From: VFZN01 sp963709325
GTDB lineage: Bacteria > Acidobacteriota > Vicinamibacteria > Vicinamibacterales > UBA2999
DNA length: 64,000 bases
NCBI GenBank assembly: GCA_963709325.1
Contig: CAVPVV010000001.1
Span: forward strand, 558,001-622,000
Direction: 5' to 3'
The translations under genes and the position numbers were made by a program. The number at the start of each line of letters is the position of its first letter. The first letter of the stretch is position 1. Under the pieces are notes generated by a model. The model saw only the letters and a list, made by a program, of their open reading frames with translations. It ran no database searches and had not been told where the DNA came from. Shown one piece after another: positions 35,223-46,570 of the stretch.

Positions 35223-36023
35223 GTGTCATTTCAGATCGGCGACAAGGTCATCTACCCGAATCACGGTCTCGGTGTTGTCGAAAAGGTCGAAGAGAAGACC
35301 ATTCTCGGCATGACGACCGGATTCTTCCACCTCCGAATCATCGCGAACGAGACCACGGTACTCGTTCCGGTCTCGAACGTCGACAACGTCGGATTGCGTC
35401 GCGCGATCACCGACGAAGAGGTGGAGCGTCTCTTCTACCTGCTCTCGGACGGCAAGATCGACAATCACCAGAACTGGAAAGGCCGGTTCAAGGACAACTC
35501 CGACAAGATGCGCACCGGCTCGATCTACGACATGGCCGACGTGCTCAAGAGCCTCACGTTCCTGGCCAAGTCCAAGAGCCTGTCGTTTCGCGAGAAGCGG
35601 ATGCTCGATCGTGCGAAGGCGCTCATCGTCTCTGAGATCTCCGAGGTCATGCGCCTGACCGCGGCTAGCATCGAGGAGCGCGTCAATCAGGCGCTCGAGC
35701 AGTGCTTCGTCAACAAGGCCAAGATCGCGCAGCGCGCCGCGGCGCGTGCCGCGACCACGCCGCCTGCTCCGGCGCCGAAGGCGGTGGCGCCCGCTCCGGC
35801 GCCGAAGGCCGTGGCCGCACCGAAGCCGATCGCGGCAGCGAAGCCGATCGCCGCTGCCAAGCCGCTGCCCGTCCCCAAAGCCGTCGCTGCGAAGCCGGTT
35901 GCTGCCAAGGCCGTCGCCAAGCCGGTCGCGGCCAAGCCGGTGCCGGCCAAGGCTGTCTCGGTGAAGTCTGCCAAGCCCGCCGCCCGCGCGGCGGCTAAGG
36001 CCCCGAGGGCTCGGGCAAGCTAA
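35223..36023 (+). CDS. carD: CarD-family transcription factor with a histone H1-like tail
   Basis: A 266-residue protein. Residues 1-165 form a normal CarD: a Tudor-like RNA polymerase-interacting domain (FQIGDKVIYPNHGLGVVEKVEEKTI) and a helical DNA-binding domain (KDNSDKMRTGSIYDMADVLKSL). It stabilises the open promoter complex. Residues about 170-266 are almost entirely Ala, Lys, Pro and Val in PKAVAP and AAKPVA units, like histone H1 or AlgP tails. CarD proteins are usually about 165 residues. The tail probably binds DNA non-specifically. A strong promoter precedes the gene and a terminator follows. Confidence 0.9.
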   Translation: MSFQIGDKVIYPNHGLGVVEKVEEKTILGMTTGFFHLRIIANETTVLVPVSNVDNVGLRRAITDEEVERLFYLLSDGKIDNHQNWKGRFKDNSDKMRTGSIYDMADVLKSLTFLAKSKSLSFREKRMLDRAKALIVSEISEVMRLTAASIEERVNQALEQCFVNKAKIAQRAAARAATTPPAPAPKAVAPAPAPKAVAAPKPIAAAKPIAAAKPLPVPKAVAAKPVAAKAVAKPVAAKPVPAKAVSVKSAKPAARAAAKAPRARAS

Positions 36024-36024
36024 A

Positions 36025-36051
36025 CGTGAGAAGTTAGAAGTGAGAAGCCAG
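36025..36051. repeat. GTGAGAA heptamer array after carD
   Basis: GTGAGAA, GTTAGAA and GTGAGAA follow in phase, beginning two bases after the carD stop. The word is shared with 7183-7263 and 49349-49439. Confidence 0.85.
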
Positions 36052-36080
36052 GGCCGGTGAGCGAGAGCGTTCACCGGCCC
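36051..36080 (+). terminator. Hairpin terminator of carD
   Basis: GGGCCGGTGA at 36051-36060 and TCACCGGCCC at 36071-36080 form a perfect 10-base stem with a 10-base loop, followed by GTTCTCTGT. It directly follows the GTGAGAA array. Confidence 0.75.
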
Positions 36081-36134
36081 GTTCTCTGTACGCCCGGCAG
36101 TATCATCGAACCGCTGGAGGCCCGAACGTTGAGA

Positions 36135-38450
36135 ATGCGTCCCCATCGCCCCGCGCTGGCCGCGTGGCTGCTGCTGCAGATCGTCGCGCCGGCGCTGGCG
36201 CAGGACCAGCCGCGCCGCCAGGTCACCGCCGACGACTACGCGCGGGCGGAGAAGTTCCTCGGCTACAACGTCAATCCGCTGGTGCTGAACTCCGGCGTTC
36301 GCCCCAACTGGCTGCCCGATGGACGCTTCTGGTACCGGACCGCGCGCGCGGAGGGGCCGGAGTTCGTGCTCGTCGATCCGGTCAAGCGCACCAAGGGACC
36401 CGCGTTCGATCACGAGAAGCTCGCCGCCGCGCTCTCGACCGCTGCGGGGCGCACCTACGAACGGGCCAAATTGCCGATGCTGGCCATCGATCTCGCTCCC
36501 GATGGACGACAGGTGCTTTTCAATATCGGCCAGCGGCGCTTCACGTGCGACGTCACCGGGACCGCCTGTACAGCGGCCGAGCGGCCCGCGCCGCGAATGG
36601 AGGTCCTGTCGCCAGACGGCAAGCGCGCTGCGTTCCTGCGCGACTGGAACCTGTGGGTGCGCGATGTTGCGACCGGGCAAGAAACCGGGCTCACGACCGA
36701 CGGCGTCAAGGACTACGGCTATGCCACCGACAACGCCGGCTGGCGCTACAGCGATCGGCCGGTCGTGAAGTGGTCGCCGGATTCGCGCCGAATCGCCACG
36801 TTCCAGCAGGACCAGCGCACCGTCGGCGAGATGTACCTGGTGGACACGCGGGTCGGCCACCCGAAGCTCGAGGCGTGGAAGTATCCGCTGCCGGGCGACA
36901 AAGTCATCGCGATGATCGAGCGCGTCGTCATCGACGTGGAGCGCAAGCGCGTCGTCCGCCTCAAGGTTCCACCCGACCAGCATCGCTCGACGCTCTGTGA
37001 CGACGTCATCTGCGGGAACGACTGGGTGGACGTGCAGTGGTCGCCGGACAGCGCGAGCCTCGCGTTCGTCTCGTCGTCGCGCGATCACAAGCTGGCCGAG
37101 CTCAAGGTCGCCGACGCGCAGAGCGGCGCGGTTCGCGACGGCCTGCACGAGCTCGTTGGTACGTTCTTCGAGTCGGGCAATGGGCGCGCCAACTGGCGCT
37201 ACCTGCCGGCGTCGAATGAAGTCATCTGGTTCTCGCAGCGCAGCGACTGGGGACACCTGTACCTCTACGATCTGGCCACGGGCCAGCAGAAGCGCCAGAT
37301 CACCAGCGGGAACTGGAACGTCACCCAGGTACTGCACGTGGACGAGCGCAGCCGGACGATCTATTTCGCGGGTGTGGGACGTGAAGGAGGGAGGGATCCC
37401 TACTTCCGCCACTTCTACCGCGCGAAGATGGATAGCGAGAGCATCGAGCTGCTGTCGCCGGCCGATGCCGATCACGAGGCATTCCTGGACACGTCGGGCA
37501 GCTACTTCGTGGACGCCTGGTCCACGCCCGACACGCCGCCGGTGGCCGTGCTGCGCGACGCGACCGGAGCAGAGGTCCTTCCGCTCGAGAGCGCTGACAT
37601 CAGCCGCCTGATCGCCACCGGCTGGCAGCCCCCGACGCGGATTACCGTGAAGGCGCGGGACGGCGCAACGGATCTTTACGGCCTGCTGTTCAAGCCGACG
37701 ACCTTCGATCCGGCGAAGAAATACCCGGTCGTCAACAACATCTATCCCGGCCCGCAGACCGGCAGCGTCGGCAGCCGCCAGTTCGCTGCGGCCCGCGGCG
37801 ACACGCAGGCGCTCGCCGAGCTCGGCTTCGTCGTGGTGCAGATCGACGGGATGGGGACGCCGTGGCGATCGAAGCGCTTCCACGAGGCGTACTACGGCGA
37901 CATGGGAGACAACACGCTGCCCGATCAGGTGGCCGCCATGAAAGAGCTGGCATCCCGCTTCCCGTGGATCGACCTCGACCGCGCCGGAATCTACGGACAC
38001 TCGGGTGGCGGCTTCGCTACCGCCGGCGCCATGTTCCGTTACCCGGACTTCTTCAAAGTCGGCGTGTCGCAGGCGGGAAACCACGACAACCGCAACTACG
38101 AGGACGACTGGGGTGAGAAGTGGCAGGGGCTGCTCGAAAACCAGGCCGGCGGCAAGTCGAACTACGACGGCCAGGCGAACCAGCTGGTGGCTCACCAGTT
38201 GAAGGGCAAGCTGCTCCTGGCGCACGGCACGATGGACAGCAACGTTCCGCCTTACAACACGCTGCTGGTCGTCAACGAGCTCATCAAGGCAAACAAGGAT
38301 TTCGATCTGATCCTGTTTCCCAATCGTGGCCACGGCTTCGGAAACGAGCCGTACATGACCCGGCGCCGGTGGGACTACTTCGTGATCAATCTGATGGGTG
38401 CGATTCCGCCTCAGGGGTACGAGCTGCGGCCTCCCACGGAAATACCCTGA
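36135..38450 (+). CDS. Secreted dipeptidyl peptidase IV-type S9 serine peptidase
   Basis: A 771-residue exopeptidase that removes dipeptides, often X-Pro, from substrate N-termini. The signal peptide is RPHRPALAAWLLLQIVAPALAQ. An eight-bladed propeller domain (to about 500) is followed by an alpha/beta hydrolase domain. The triad is Ser623 in GHSGGG, Asp701 in TMDSN and His733 in NRGHGFG, counted from the ATG at 36135. A TTG at 36129 lies 8 bases after GGAGG (36116-36120), which is ideal spacing, so initiation there is also possible. The next gene, plsC, begins 71 bases downstream beyond an AAGGCAG array. Confidence 0.92.
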   Translation: MRPHRPALAAWLLLQIVAPALAQDQPRRQVTADDYARAEKFLGYNVNPLVLNSGVRPNWLPDGRFWYRTARAEGPEFVLVDPVKRTKGPAFDHEKLAAALSTAAGRTYERAKLPMLAIDLAPDGRQVLFNIGQRRFTCDVTGTACTAAERPAPRMEVLSPDGKRAAFLRDWNLWVRDVATGQETGLTTDGVKDYGYATDNAGWRYSDRPVVKWSPDSRRIATFQQDQRTVGEMYLVDTRVGHPKLEAWKYPLPGDKVIAMIERVVIDVERKRVVRLKVPPDQHRSTLCDDVICGNDWVDVQWSPDSASLAFVSSSRDHKLAELKVADAQSGAVRDGLHELVGTFFESGNGRANWRYLPASNEVIWFSQRSDWGHLYLYDLATGQQKRQITSGNWNVTQVLHVDERSRTIYFAGVGREGGRDPYFRHFYRAKMDSESIELLSPADADHEAFLDTSGSYFVDAWSTPDTPPVAVLRDATGAEVLPLESADISRLIATGWQPPTRITVKARDGATDLYGLLFKPTTFDPAKKYPVVNNIYPGPQTGSVGSRQFAAARGDTQALAELGFVVVQIDGMGTPWRSKRFHEAYYGDMGDNTLPDQVAAMKELASRFPWIDLDRAGIYGHSGGGFATAGAMFRYPDFFKVGVSQAGNHDNRNYEDDWGEKWQGLLENQAGGKSNYDGQANQLVAHQLKGKLLLAHGTMDSNVPPYNTLLVVNELIKANKDFDLILFPNRGHGFGNEPYMTRRRWDYFVINLMGAIPPQGYELRPPTEIP

Positions 38451-38510
38451 GAAGGCAGAACGCAAAGGCAGAAGGCAAAAGGCAGAAGGCAGAAGGCAAA
38501 AGGGCAGAAC
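38451..38510. repeat. AAGGCAG heptamer array after the S9 peptidase
   Basis: GAAGGCA, GAACGCA, AAGGCA, GAAGGCA, AAAGGCA, GAAGGCA, GAAGGCA and AAAGGGCA follow each other directly after the stop at 38450. The word is the same as at 18511-18540 and 55324-55446. It ends 10 bases before the GTG of plsC. Confidence 0.9.
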
Positions 38511-38520
38511 CGTCCCAGTC

Positions 38521-39249
38521 GTGTCCACTCTGATCGCCGCAATCCGTTCCGTCGTCACGTACGTCGTCGTTTCCATCTACGTCCTGATCGCAGGCCTGCT
38601 GGGTATGGCGGTGGCGGTGCCGCTCAAGTGGGTGGGTCTGCTATACGACCTGGGGCACGTCGGCGTGGGGCTGGCGCTCGGGCTTGCCGGCATTCGCTAC
38701 CGCGTGAGCGGACGCGAGCGCATCCCGAAAGGGCGCGCGGTGGTGTTCTGCTCGAATCATCAGAGCAACGTCGATCCCCCGGTGCTCTTCCGTGCGCTGC
38801 ACCGCCGCCTGCACATCCTCTACAAGGCCGAGTTGAGTAGGCTCCCCGTGCTCGGCACGGTCATTCAGATGGGCGGCTTCATCCCGGTGCCGCGCGAACA
38901 GAAGGAAGCGGCAATGGAGGCCATCGACAAGGCGGCTGATTCGATCCGGGGCGGCAATTCGTTCCTCATCTTTCCCGAAGGAACGCGAAGCCGAACCGAC
39001 CAGCTGCTGCCGTTCAAGAAGGGCGGCTTCATCATGTCGATCAAAGCGCAGGCCCCGATCGTCCCGGTGGCTATTTCAGGCGGCCGTGACGCCATGCGGA
39101 AGGGAAGCGCCATCATCCGGCCGGTTCGCGTCGAGGTGCGAATCGGGGAGCCCGTCGAAACCGCCGGCTATACACTGGACGAACGCGACGCGCTCATCCA
39201 GCTGGTGCGCGAACGGATCGAAGCGCTGCTCCGTCAGGATCAGAGCTAG
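38521..39249 (+). CDS. plsC: 1-acyl-sn-glycerol-3-phosphate acyltransferase (PlsC-like)
   Basis: A 242-residue membrane enzyme that acylates lysophosphatidate in phospholipid synthesis. The HX4D catalytic motif is His80-Asp85 (NHQSNVD) and the glycerol-phosphate site is FPEGTR at 151-156. GGFIPVPRE is motif II. N-terminal hydrophobic segments lie at 8-32. The GTG at 38521 fits the family's start; an earlier in-frame start would run through the heptamer array. It is probably co-transcribed with the next gene. Another acyltransferase substrate is possible. Confidence 0.88.
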   Translation: MSTLIAAIRSVVTYVVVSIYVLIAGLLGMAVAVPLKWVGLLYDLGHVGVGLALGLAGIRYRVSGRERIPKGRAVVFCSNHQSNVDPPVLFRALHRRLHILYKAELSRLPVLGTVIQMGGFIPVPREQKEAAMEAIDKAADSIRGGNSFLIFPEGTRSRTDQLLPFKKGGFIMSIKAQAPIVPVAISGGRDAMRKGSAIIRPVRVEVRIGEPVETAGYTLDERDALIQLVRERIEALLRQDQS

Positions 39250-39268
39250 GAGTTAGGAGCCAGGAGTC
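39248..39268 (+). repeat. AGGAG heptamer array doubling as ribosome binding sites
   Basis: AGGAGTT, AGGAGCC and AGGAGTC are in phase and include the stop codon TAG (39247-39249) of plsC. Each unit contains AGGAG, so three ribosome binding sequences precede the ATG at 39271, the last ending at 39266. Confidence 0.85.
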
Positions 39269-39270
39269 GC

Positions 39271-39852
39271 ATGGATCTCCTCGTCACGCTTGGCCGCACG
39301 CTCGGCTTCTCGTTGGCGGCGGGGGTGAACCTCTACGCCACGGTCGCGCTGCTCGGGCTCGCGTCGCGCTACGGGTGGGTGAGCCTGCCGGAGCAGTTCC
39401 AGGTATTCAACAACCCGTGGGTGATCGGGTTCGCCGGCTTCCTGTACGTCGTCGAGTTCTTCGCCGACAAGATTCCGTGGGTGGACACCATGTGGGACAC
39501 GGTCCACACCTTCGTCCGCCCGGTCGGAGGCGCGTTGATCGCCGTGGCGGCGCTTGGCGACGCCTCGCCTGCGACTGAAGGAGTAGTGGCCTTGCTGGGC
39601 GGCACCGTGGCCGCGGGCAGCCATCTGACCAAGGCGGGTACGCGCGTAGCCGCGAACGCCAGCCCCGAGCCGTTCTCGAACTGGGCGCTGAGCCTCGCCG
39701 AGGATGCGTTCGTTGTCGCCCTCGGATTCGTGACCCTGAAGTACCCGCTGCTGGCGCTCGCCATCAGCGCTGTGGTGCTCCTGACGATGGTGGTGACCGC
39801 CCGCCGGATCTGGCGGTGGGTGCGGCGGACGTCCCAGGCTTCGCCGGCGTGA
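39271..39852 (+). CDS. DUF4126 inner-membrane protein
   Basis: A 193-residue protein with several hydrophobic segments (LAAGVNLYATVALLGL, PWVIGFAGFLYVVEFFADKIPWVD and ALAISAVVLLTMVV). The block DKIPWVDTMWDTVHTFVRPVGGALI is typical of DUF4126. The family is of unknown function. AGGAG lies 4 bases before the ATG, and the gene follows plsC by 21 bases. A role at the membrane beside phospholipid synthesis is only suggested by position. Confidence 0.85.
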   Translation: MDLLVTLGRTLGFSLAAGVNLYATVALLGLASRYGWVSLPEQFQVFNNPWVIGFAGFLYVVEFFADKIPWVDTMWDTVHTFVRPVGGALIAVAALGDASPATEGVVALLGGTVAAGSHLTKAGTRVAANASPEPFSNWALSLAEDAFVVALGFVTLKYPLLALAISAVVLLTMVVTARRIWRWVRRTSQASPA

Positions 39853-39936
39853 CCAGCAGGACCATCTTGCTGCCGCGCCCGTCTGAAGTACAGTGACCTC
39901 ATGGCCCTTTGCGGCGGTTCCCGACCAGGTGGCGCG

Positions 39937-42046
39937 ATGAAGATGCGACTCGGTGTGGCGCTGCTGGCAATCGCTTGTGGCGTGGGCGTTGGCGCACAGC
40001 AGCAGGGCGCCACGCCGACCCAGGAGGGGCAGATCGTGCTGCCCCGGTTCAGGGCCGGTGCGAACCTTGTCCGAGTCGATGCGTATGTCAGCGCCAACGG
40101 GCAAGCGGTCACGAGCCTCACCGCCGACGACTTCGAGGTCCTCGAGGACGACAGGCCGCAGAAGATCGAGAACTTCGAGGTGATCCGCCCGCGGGAGGCG
40201 TCCCCGGACACCGCCGCCGGATCGGCAACGCCCTCCTCGACCCGCGAACAGCGCGCCGCGGCGCAGGATCCAAACGCGCGATTGTTCGTCATCTTCCTGG
40301 ACCGGTATCACGTGAGCCTGGACGGCTCCGCGCGATCGGCCGCTCCGATCGAAGCGTTGCTCGACAAGGTGGTCGGGCCGAACGATCTGGTCGGGGTGAT
40401 GACGCCGGACATCACGCCACAGAACATCACGCTCGTCCGCAAGGGTGCCGGCCTGGATCGTTCGCTGCGGGATTTCTGGTATTGGGGTGACCGCGACAAG
40501 CTCAACTCATCGGATCCGCGGGAGGAGGAAATCAAGTCGTGCTACCCCGATGCCGCCGACACGGCCGGCATCGCGAAAGAGATGATCGAGCGGCGGCGCG
40601 AACAGCAGACTCTCAAGTCGATTGACGGGCTGATCGGCTATCTCGATGGGATTCGCGAAGAACGTAAGTTCGTCGTCCTGTTCTCCGAGGGTTGGGTGCA
40701 GTTTCGCCGAAGCGACGAGCTCGGCCGGCCACTGGGTCCCCCCGGGGCCCGCCGTGTCCCTGGCGGGCCCGAGCCCGTGGGCGTCGGCGCTGACGGGCGC
40801 CTCTCGACCGCCACACGCGAGCAGGGCGGCGGCTACGAAAGTTGCGACCGCGAGCGCGTGATGCTGTCCTACATCGATCACGAGCTCGAGGTGCGGCAGA
40901 TGGCGCAGCGCGCCAATCGCGCCAACGTGTCGTTCTATCCGCTCGATCCGCGGGGCCTGGTCGCGACCGACGCCTCGCCGGTCGCGACCAGGAATTTTTC
41001 CCCGGAGCAGGATCGCGCGCGACTGGCGAGTCGTCAGGATGGGCTCAAGACGCTGGCCGAGCAGACCGACGGCGCCTGGATCCTGAATACGAACGATACG
41101 GCCGGCGCAATCACGCGGATCCTCGCCGACACGAGCTCGTACTACCTGCTCAGCTACTACTCCACTAATCCCAAGCTCGATGGCCGCTTCCGGCGGATCA
41201 CCGTGAAGGTGAAAGGCGAGAACATGGAAGTGCGCCACCGCATCGGATATCTGGCGCCGACTGAGAGCGAAGCCCGCGCCGCGGGGTCTGCCGCGGCCAA
41301 TACGATCTCCCGCGTCGCTGGCACGCTCGGGTTGAAGACGTCGCTGCCACCAGCGGTCTCGCGGGCGCTCGAATCGATCGCCCCTGGCCGCGGCAACATC
41401 TCGCTGCGCGTCCAGGCTACCGGGTTGGAGACACGCGTCCGCACCTTCATCGAGCTCGACCCGGTTACCGCGAAGCAGCCGGAATGGCAGATGGGCGGGA
41501 CGCTGCAGATCACGCTCGAGCCCGAAAAGGGCGGCGCGCCGACAGTGATCAGTGCTCCGCTGCCTGCCGGTCAGCGGACCGTCGTCGTCGAGGGGCCGCC
41601 GGGGGACCTGCCGCCCGGCCGCTACTACGTGCGCGTCGAGGGTCGAGCGCAACGGGGTGCGGCGAGCGTGCGGGCCGCGACCGACGCGACGGTCGGCGCG
41701 CGCCGGGGCTTCGATTGGCAGTTCGCTGGTCGCCTATCGTCGTGGTCCCACGACCGGTCTGGCCTACCAGCCGACAGCGGACCCGAGATTCCGGCGGACC
41801 GAGCGGCTCCGTGGCGAGGTCCCGATTCTTGCGGAAGGCCAGGTCACCGGCGCCGGCCGCGTGCTGAACGTGGAAGGCCAGGCGCTGCCGCTGCAAGTGG
41901 CGATGAGCGAGCGCACGGACGAAAAGAGCTCGGCCCGGTTCCTGGTCGGCGAAGTCGTGCTTGCGCCGCTCGCCCAGGGAGATTTCATCCTCGAGATCCA
42001 AGCCGGACGGCAGACCGTCAGTTACGGCTTCCGGATCGTTCCGTAA
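39937..42046 (+). CDS. Secreted VWFA-domain protein of acidobacterial type, one frameshift
   Basis: About 700 residues when joined. A signal peptide (RLGVALLAIACGVGVGAQQ) precedes a beta domain with VRVDAYVSANGQAVTSLTADDFEVLEDD and then a von Willebrand A-like fold (ARLFVIFLDRYHVSLDGS, RKFVVLFSEGW). The VWA metal site is degenerate: DRYHVS in place of DxSxS. LLSYYSTNPKLDGRFRRITVKV is the standard end of the domain. The frame breaks near 41695 at GGTCGGCGCG; removing one G joins the last 115 residues, ending at 42046. It is probably an envelope protein that binds proteins. The ATG at 39937 begins the signal peptide. Confidence 0.82.
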
Positions 42047-42054
42047 CGCGATCG

Positions 42055-42408
42055 ATGCGCCGCCTGTCGCGTGTCGTGATGGCCTCGATCACCGGCCTTG
42101 GGATCGCCTGGATCGCGTCGGCGATCGCGTCGCCGCTTCTTCCTCCACTTGGCATTGTCACGGCTGCGGCTCTGGTCGGCGCATCACTCGCAGCTCTGCA
42201 CGTTACAGCCGACATGGCAGAGCGCCGCGGTTGGATCTACTACCGGCGGAGGCACGGCAGCTGGGGCGCCGTCGGTGCCGCGATGGCCGAAGTGCAGGCG
42301 ATCTACAGGCCCGGCCAGCACCACCTCCGTCAGGTGAAGGAACGATTCGACGTCGATCGGGACGAGGACGAAGAGGGCGACGGTCCCGCGCCGCTCAATC
42401 GAGCGTGA
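42055..42408 (+). CDS. Small membrane-anchored protein of unknown function
   Basis: A 117-residue protein with hydrophobic segments at about 9-26 and 31-50, and a charged tail (RGWIYYRRRHGSWGAVGAAMAEVQAIYRPG) that ends in acidic residues DRDEDEEGDG. The tail should be cytoplasmic or periplasmic depending on insertion. It begins 8 bases after the VWFA stop and overlaps the end of the convergent htrA gene by 14 bases. The family is not recognised. Confidence 0.65.
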   Translation: MRRLSRVVMASITGLGIAWIASAIASPLLPPLGIVTAAALVGASLAALHVTADMAERRGWIYYRRRHGSWGAVGAAMAEVQAIYRPGQHHLRQVKERFDVDRDEDEEGDGPAPLNRA

Positions 42409-43822
42409 ACGACAGGTACTGCAGCCGGCCCTCGCGCTGAATCTGCAGCGTGATCGCCGAGCCTGGCTTGAACGCCCGCAGCGCGGTACGCAGCTGCTCG
42501 AGCGTGTACATCTTCGTATCGTTCAGGCTGCGAATGACGTCTCTGGGGAGGAGCGGCACTTCGGAGGCCGGTCCGGCGGCGCGAGCCGCGACGATGATTC
42601 CGTACGGATCCCTGAGGCCGCTCGTGGCGTCGACGATGCGCGGGTCGATCTCGACGCCGAGGATGCCAAGCTCCGGGACCAGGTTCTTCTGAGGGTCGGC
42701 GAGTGATGCGACGGAATCGAACTCGCTCTTCTGTTCCACGGCTGCGACGTTGAACTTCGCCTGGGTCGAGCCCCTCTGGATGACCAGCTGCACCGGGTCC
42801 TGCGACTCGCGGAGGCGGAAGTTGTAGTTGACAGTCGGCAGGTTCTCGGCTGGTTGCCCGTCCACCGAGATGACGATGTCTCCGGGCTGCAGGCCGGCGG
42901 CTTCCGCCGGACCTCGCGGCCACACATCCGAGATGATGACGCCGTGATCGCGGCCGAGGTGCAGGCCCTCTGCCATTTCCGGTGTGATCGTCTGGAGGCT
43001 CAGGCCCATCTCCTGGCGGCGCAACTGGCCGAACTGGCGCAGCTGACGGAGCGCGGTGCGGATGGTCGCGCTGGGGATGGCGAAGCCGAGGCCGTCGCTG
43101 CCGCCGGACCCCGACATGATGAAAGTGTTCATCCCTACCACCTCGCCGCGAACGTTGACGAGCGGACCGCCCGAGTTTCCGGGGTTGATGGGCGCGTCGG
43201 TTTGCACGTAGATGAGCGGCGAATCCGGGTCGATCTGCCGCGCGACCGCCGACACCATCCCGTGGGTGAGCGTCTGACGGAGCCCCGCCGGACTGCCAAA
43301 CGCGAAGACCGTCTCGCCCTGCCGCAGTTTGGAATAGGTGGCCAGCTCCAGGGCGGCCAGCTTCAACCCCTCCACCTTCAGTAACGCGATGTCGAGCTCG
43401 CTGCTGAGCCCGACAATCCGGGCGGCGACAACGTTCATGCGCGGCGACAACGCTGTGGCCAGCGATCCGTCAGCCTGCGCAGGGGGGAGCAGAACCTGCA
43501 CCCGCTGGGCATTGGCCACGACGTGGGCGTTGGTCACGATGAAGCCGTCGGCGTCGACGACGAATCCCGAGCCCACGGACCGCTGACGGCTGACCACGCT
43601 GGCCTCGCCCGGATTGCCGTCCTCTCGGGTGCCGTAGCTGTTCACCTGAATCTGGACGACGCTCGGCCACACCTTGCGGGTCAACGCGTCAATCGACTCG
43701 TTGACACGCTCGAGCGGGTCGGCGTAGGGAACCGGCTTCTGCTGCGCGGACGCGCCCGGCCCGGCGAACGGCACGAGCAGGAGCGAAACCCAAAGGAGAG
43801 CCCGGCGTACGGCGGCGGTCAT
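42395..43822 (-). CDS. HtrA/DegP-type periplasmic serine protease with two PDZ domains
   Basis: A 475-residue trypsin-like protease and chaperone of the envelope. The signal peptide is VSLLLVPFAGPGASAQQ. The triad is His100 (TNAHVV), Asp144 (SELDIALLKV) and Ser217 (NPGNSGGPL). Two PDZ domains follow, near 265-345 (GVIISDVWPRGPAEAAGLQPGD) and 380-470. It should degrade misfolded periplasmic proteins and may be stress-induced. The start at 43822 is the first ATG and begins the signal peptide. Confidence 0.93.
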   Translation of the reverse strand: MTAAVRRALLWVSLLLVPFAGPGASAQQKPVPYADPLERVNESIDALTRKVWPSVVQIQVNSYGTREDGNPGEASVVSRQRSVGSGFVVDADGFIVTNAHVVANAQRVQVLLPPAQADGSLATALSPRMNVVAARIVGLSSELDIALLKVEGLKLAALELATYSKLRQGETVFAFGSPAGLRQTLTHGMVSAVARQIDPDSPLIYVQTDAPINPGNSGGPLVNVRGEVVGMNTFIMSGSGGSDGLGFAIPSATIRTALRQLRQFGQLRRQEMGLSLQTITPEMAEGLHLGRDHGVIISDVWPRGPAEAAGLQPGDIVISVDGQPAENLPTVNYNFRLRESQDPVQLVIQRGSTQAKFNVAAVEQKSEFDSVASLADPQKNLVPELGILGVEIDPRIVDATSGLRDPYGIIVAARAAGPASEVPLLPRDVIRSLNDTKMYTLEQLRTALRAFKPGSAITLQIQREGRLQYLSFTLD

Positions 43823-43861
43823 TTCGTCAGTCCTTCCCGGGGCGCGGCAGAGGCGCGCGGC

Positions 43862-45822
<1,961 letters not shown>

Positions 45823-45885
45823 GGCCGGGATGATAGCAGGGGACCTCTCGCAGTCGTCGGGATCGCAGCGAGTTTTGCTATCCTG

Positions 45886-46570
45886 ATGGTCCTTGTGAAT
45901 TCACCGAACAAGCGGAAGGCGGCCTCCGAGCAGGTCTCCGAGCTGACCACCAATCGGCTTTCGGTCTATCTTCGCTGCCTGACGCAGCTCGAGACCGCCG
46001 GCGTCGAGACGATCTCGTCGCAGGCGCTCGCCGAGCAGTTCCACCTGAACGCCGCTCAGATCCGCAAGGATCTGGCGTATTTCGGCGAGTTCGGCGTGCG
46101 CGGCGTCGGCTACTACGTCAAGGACCTGAAGCTGCACCTGCGGCAGATCCTCGGCCTCGATCGCAAGCTGCAGGTGGCGGTGATGGGCGCCGGCAACCTC
46201 GGACAGGCGCTCGCCGACTATCCGGGCTTCGGCCGCGAAGGCTTCGAGATCGTCGCGCTGTTCGACGTCGCCGACGCGAAGATCGGCGACGAGTCGCGGA
46301 GCGGCGTGCCGATCCACGACATCCGGGAGCTGAAGACGCGTCGCGCGCCGCGAGCACATCGACATCGTCGTGATCGCGGTGCCGGCCGAATCGGCGCAGC
46401 ACGTGCTCGACAGGTCGTCGGCCGCCGGGGTGAAGGCGGTGCTGAACTTCTCGCCTGGCGCGCTCAAGGTGCCGCGCCGGCGTGAAGCTGAAGAGCGTCG
46501 ACCTGACCGTCTCGCTCGAGAGCCTGTCGTTCTATCTGGCGCAGGGAGTGGACGAAGCAATGGCGAGTAA
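45886..46570 (+). CDS. rex: Redox-sensing transcriptional repressor Rex, two frameshifts
   Basis: About 215 residues when joined. Rex is a dimer that represses respiratory and fermentative genes at high NAD+/NADH. The N-terminal winged helix (RLSVYLRCLTQLE, AAQIRKDLAYFGEFGVRGVGY) is diagnostic, and VAVMGAGNLGQAL at 97-109 is the NADH-binding Rossmann motif. AVLNFSPGALKVP and VDLTVSLESLSFYL are in other frames. Single extra bases near 46347 and 46475 account for the breaks. The start is ATG 45886 or the GTG at 45895. The end is blurred by the frameshift; the probable stop overlaps the start of moaC. Confidence 0.88.

Noticed and set aside
35226..38576. A 1116-codon open frame on the minus strand opposite carD and the S9 peptidase
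   Set aside because: It is antisense to two well-supported genes, its product has low-complexity composition and no family motif, and long antisense frames are expected in G+C-rich coding DNA.
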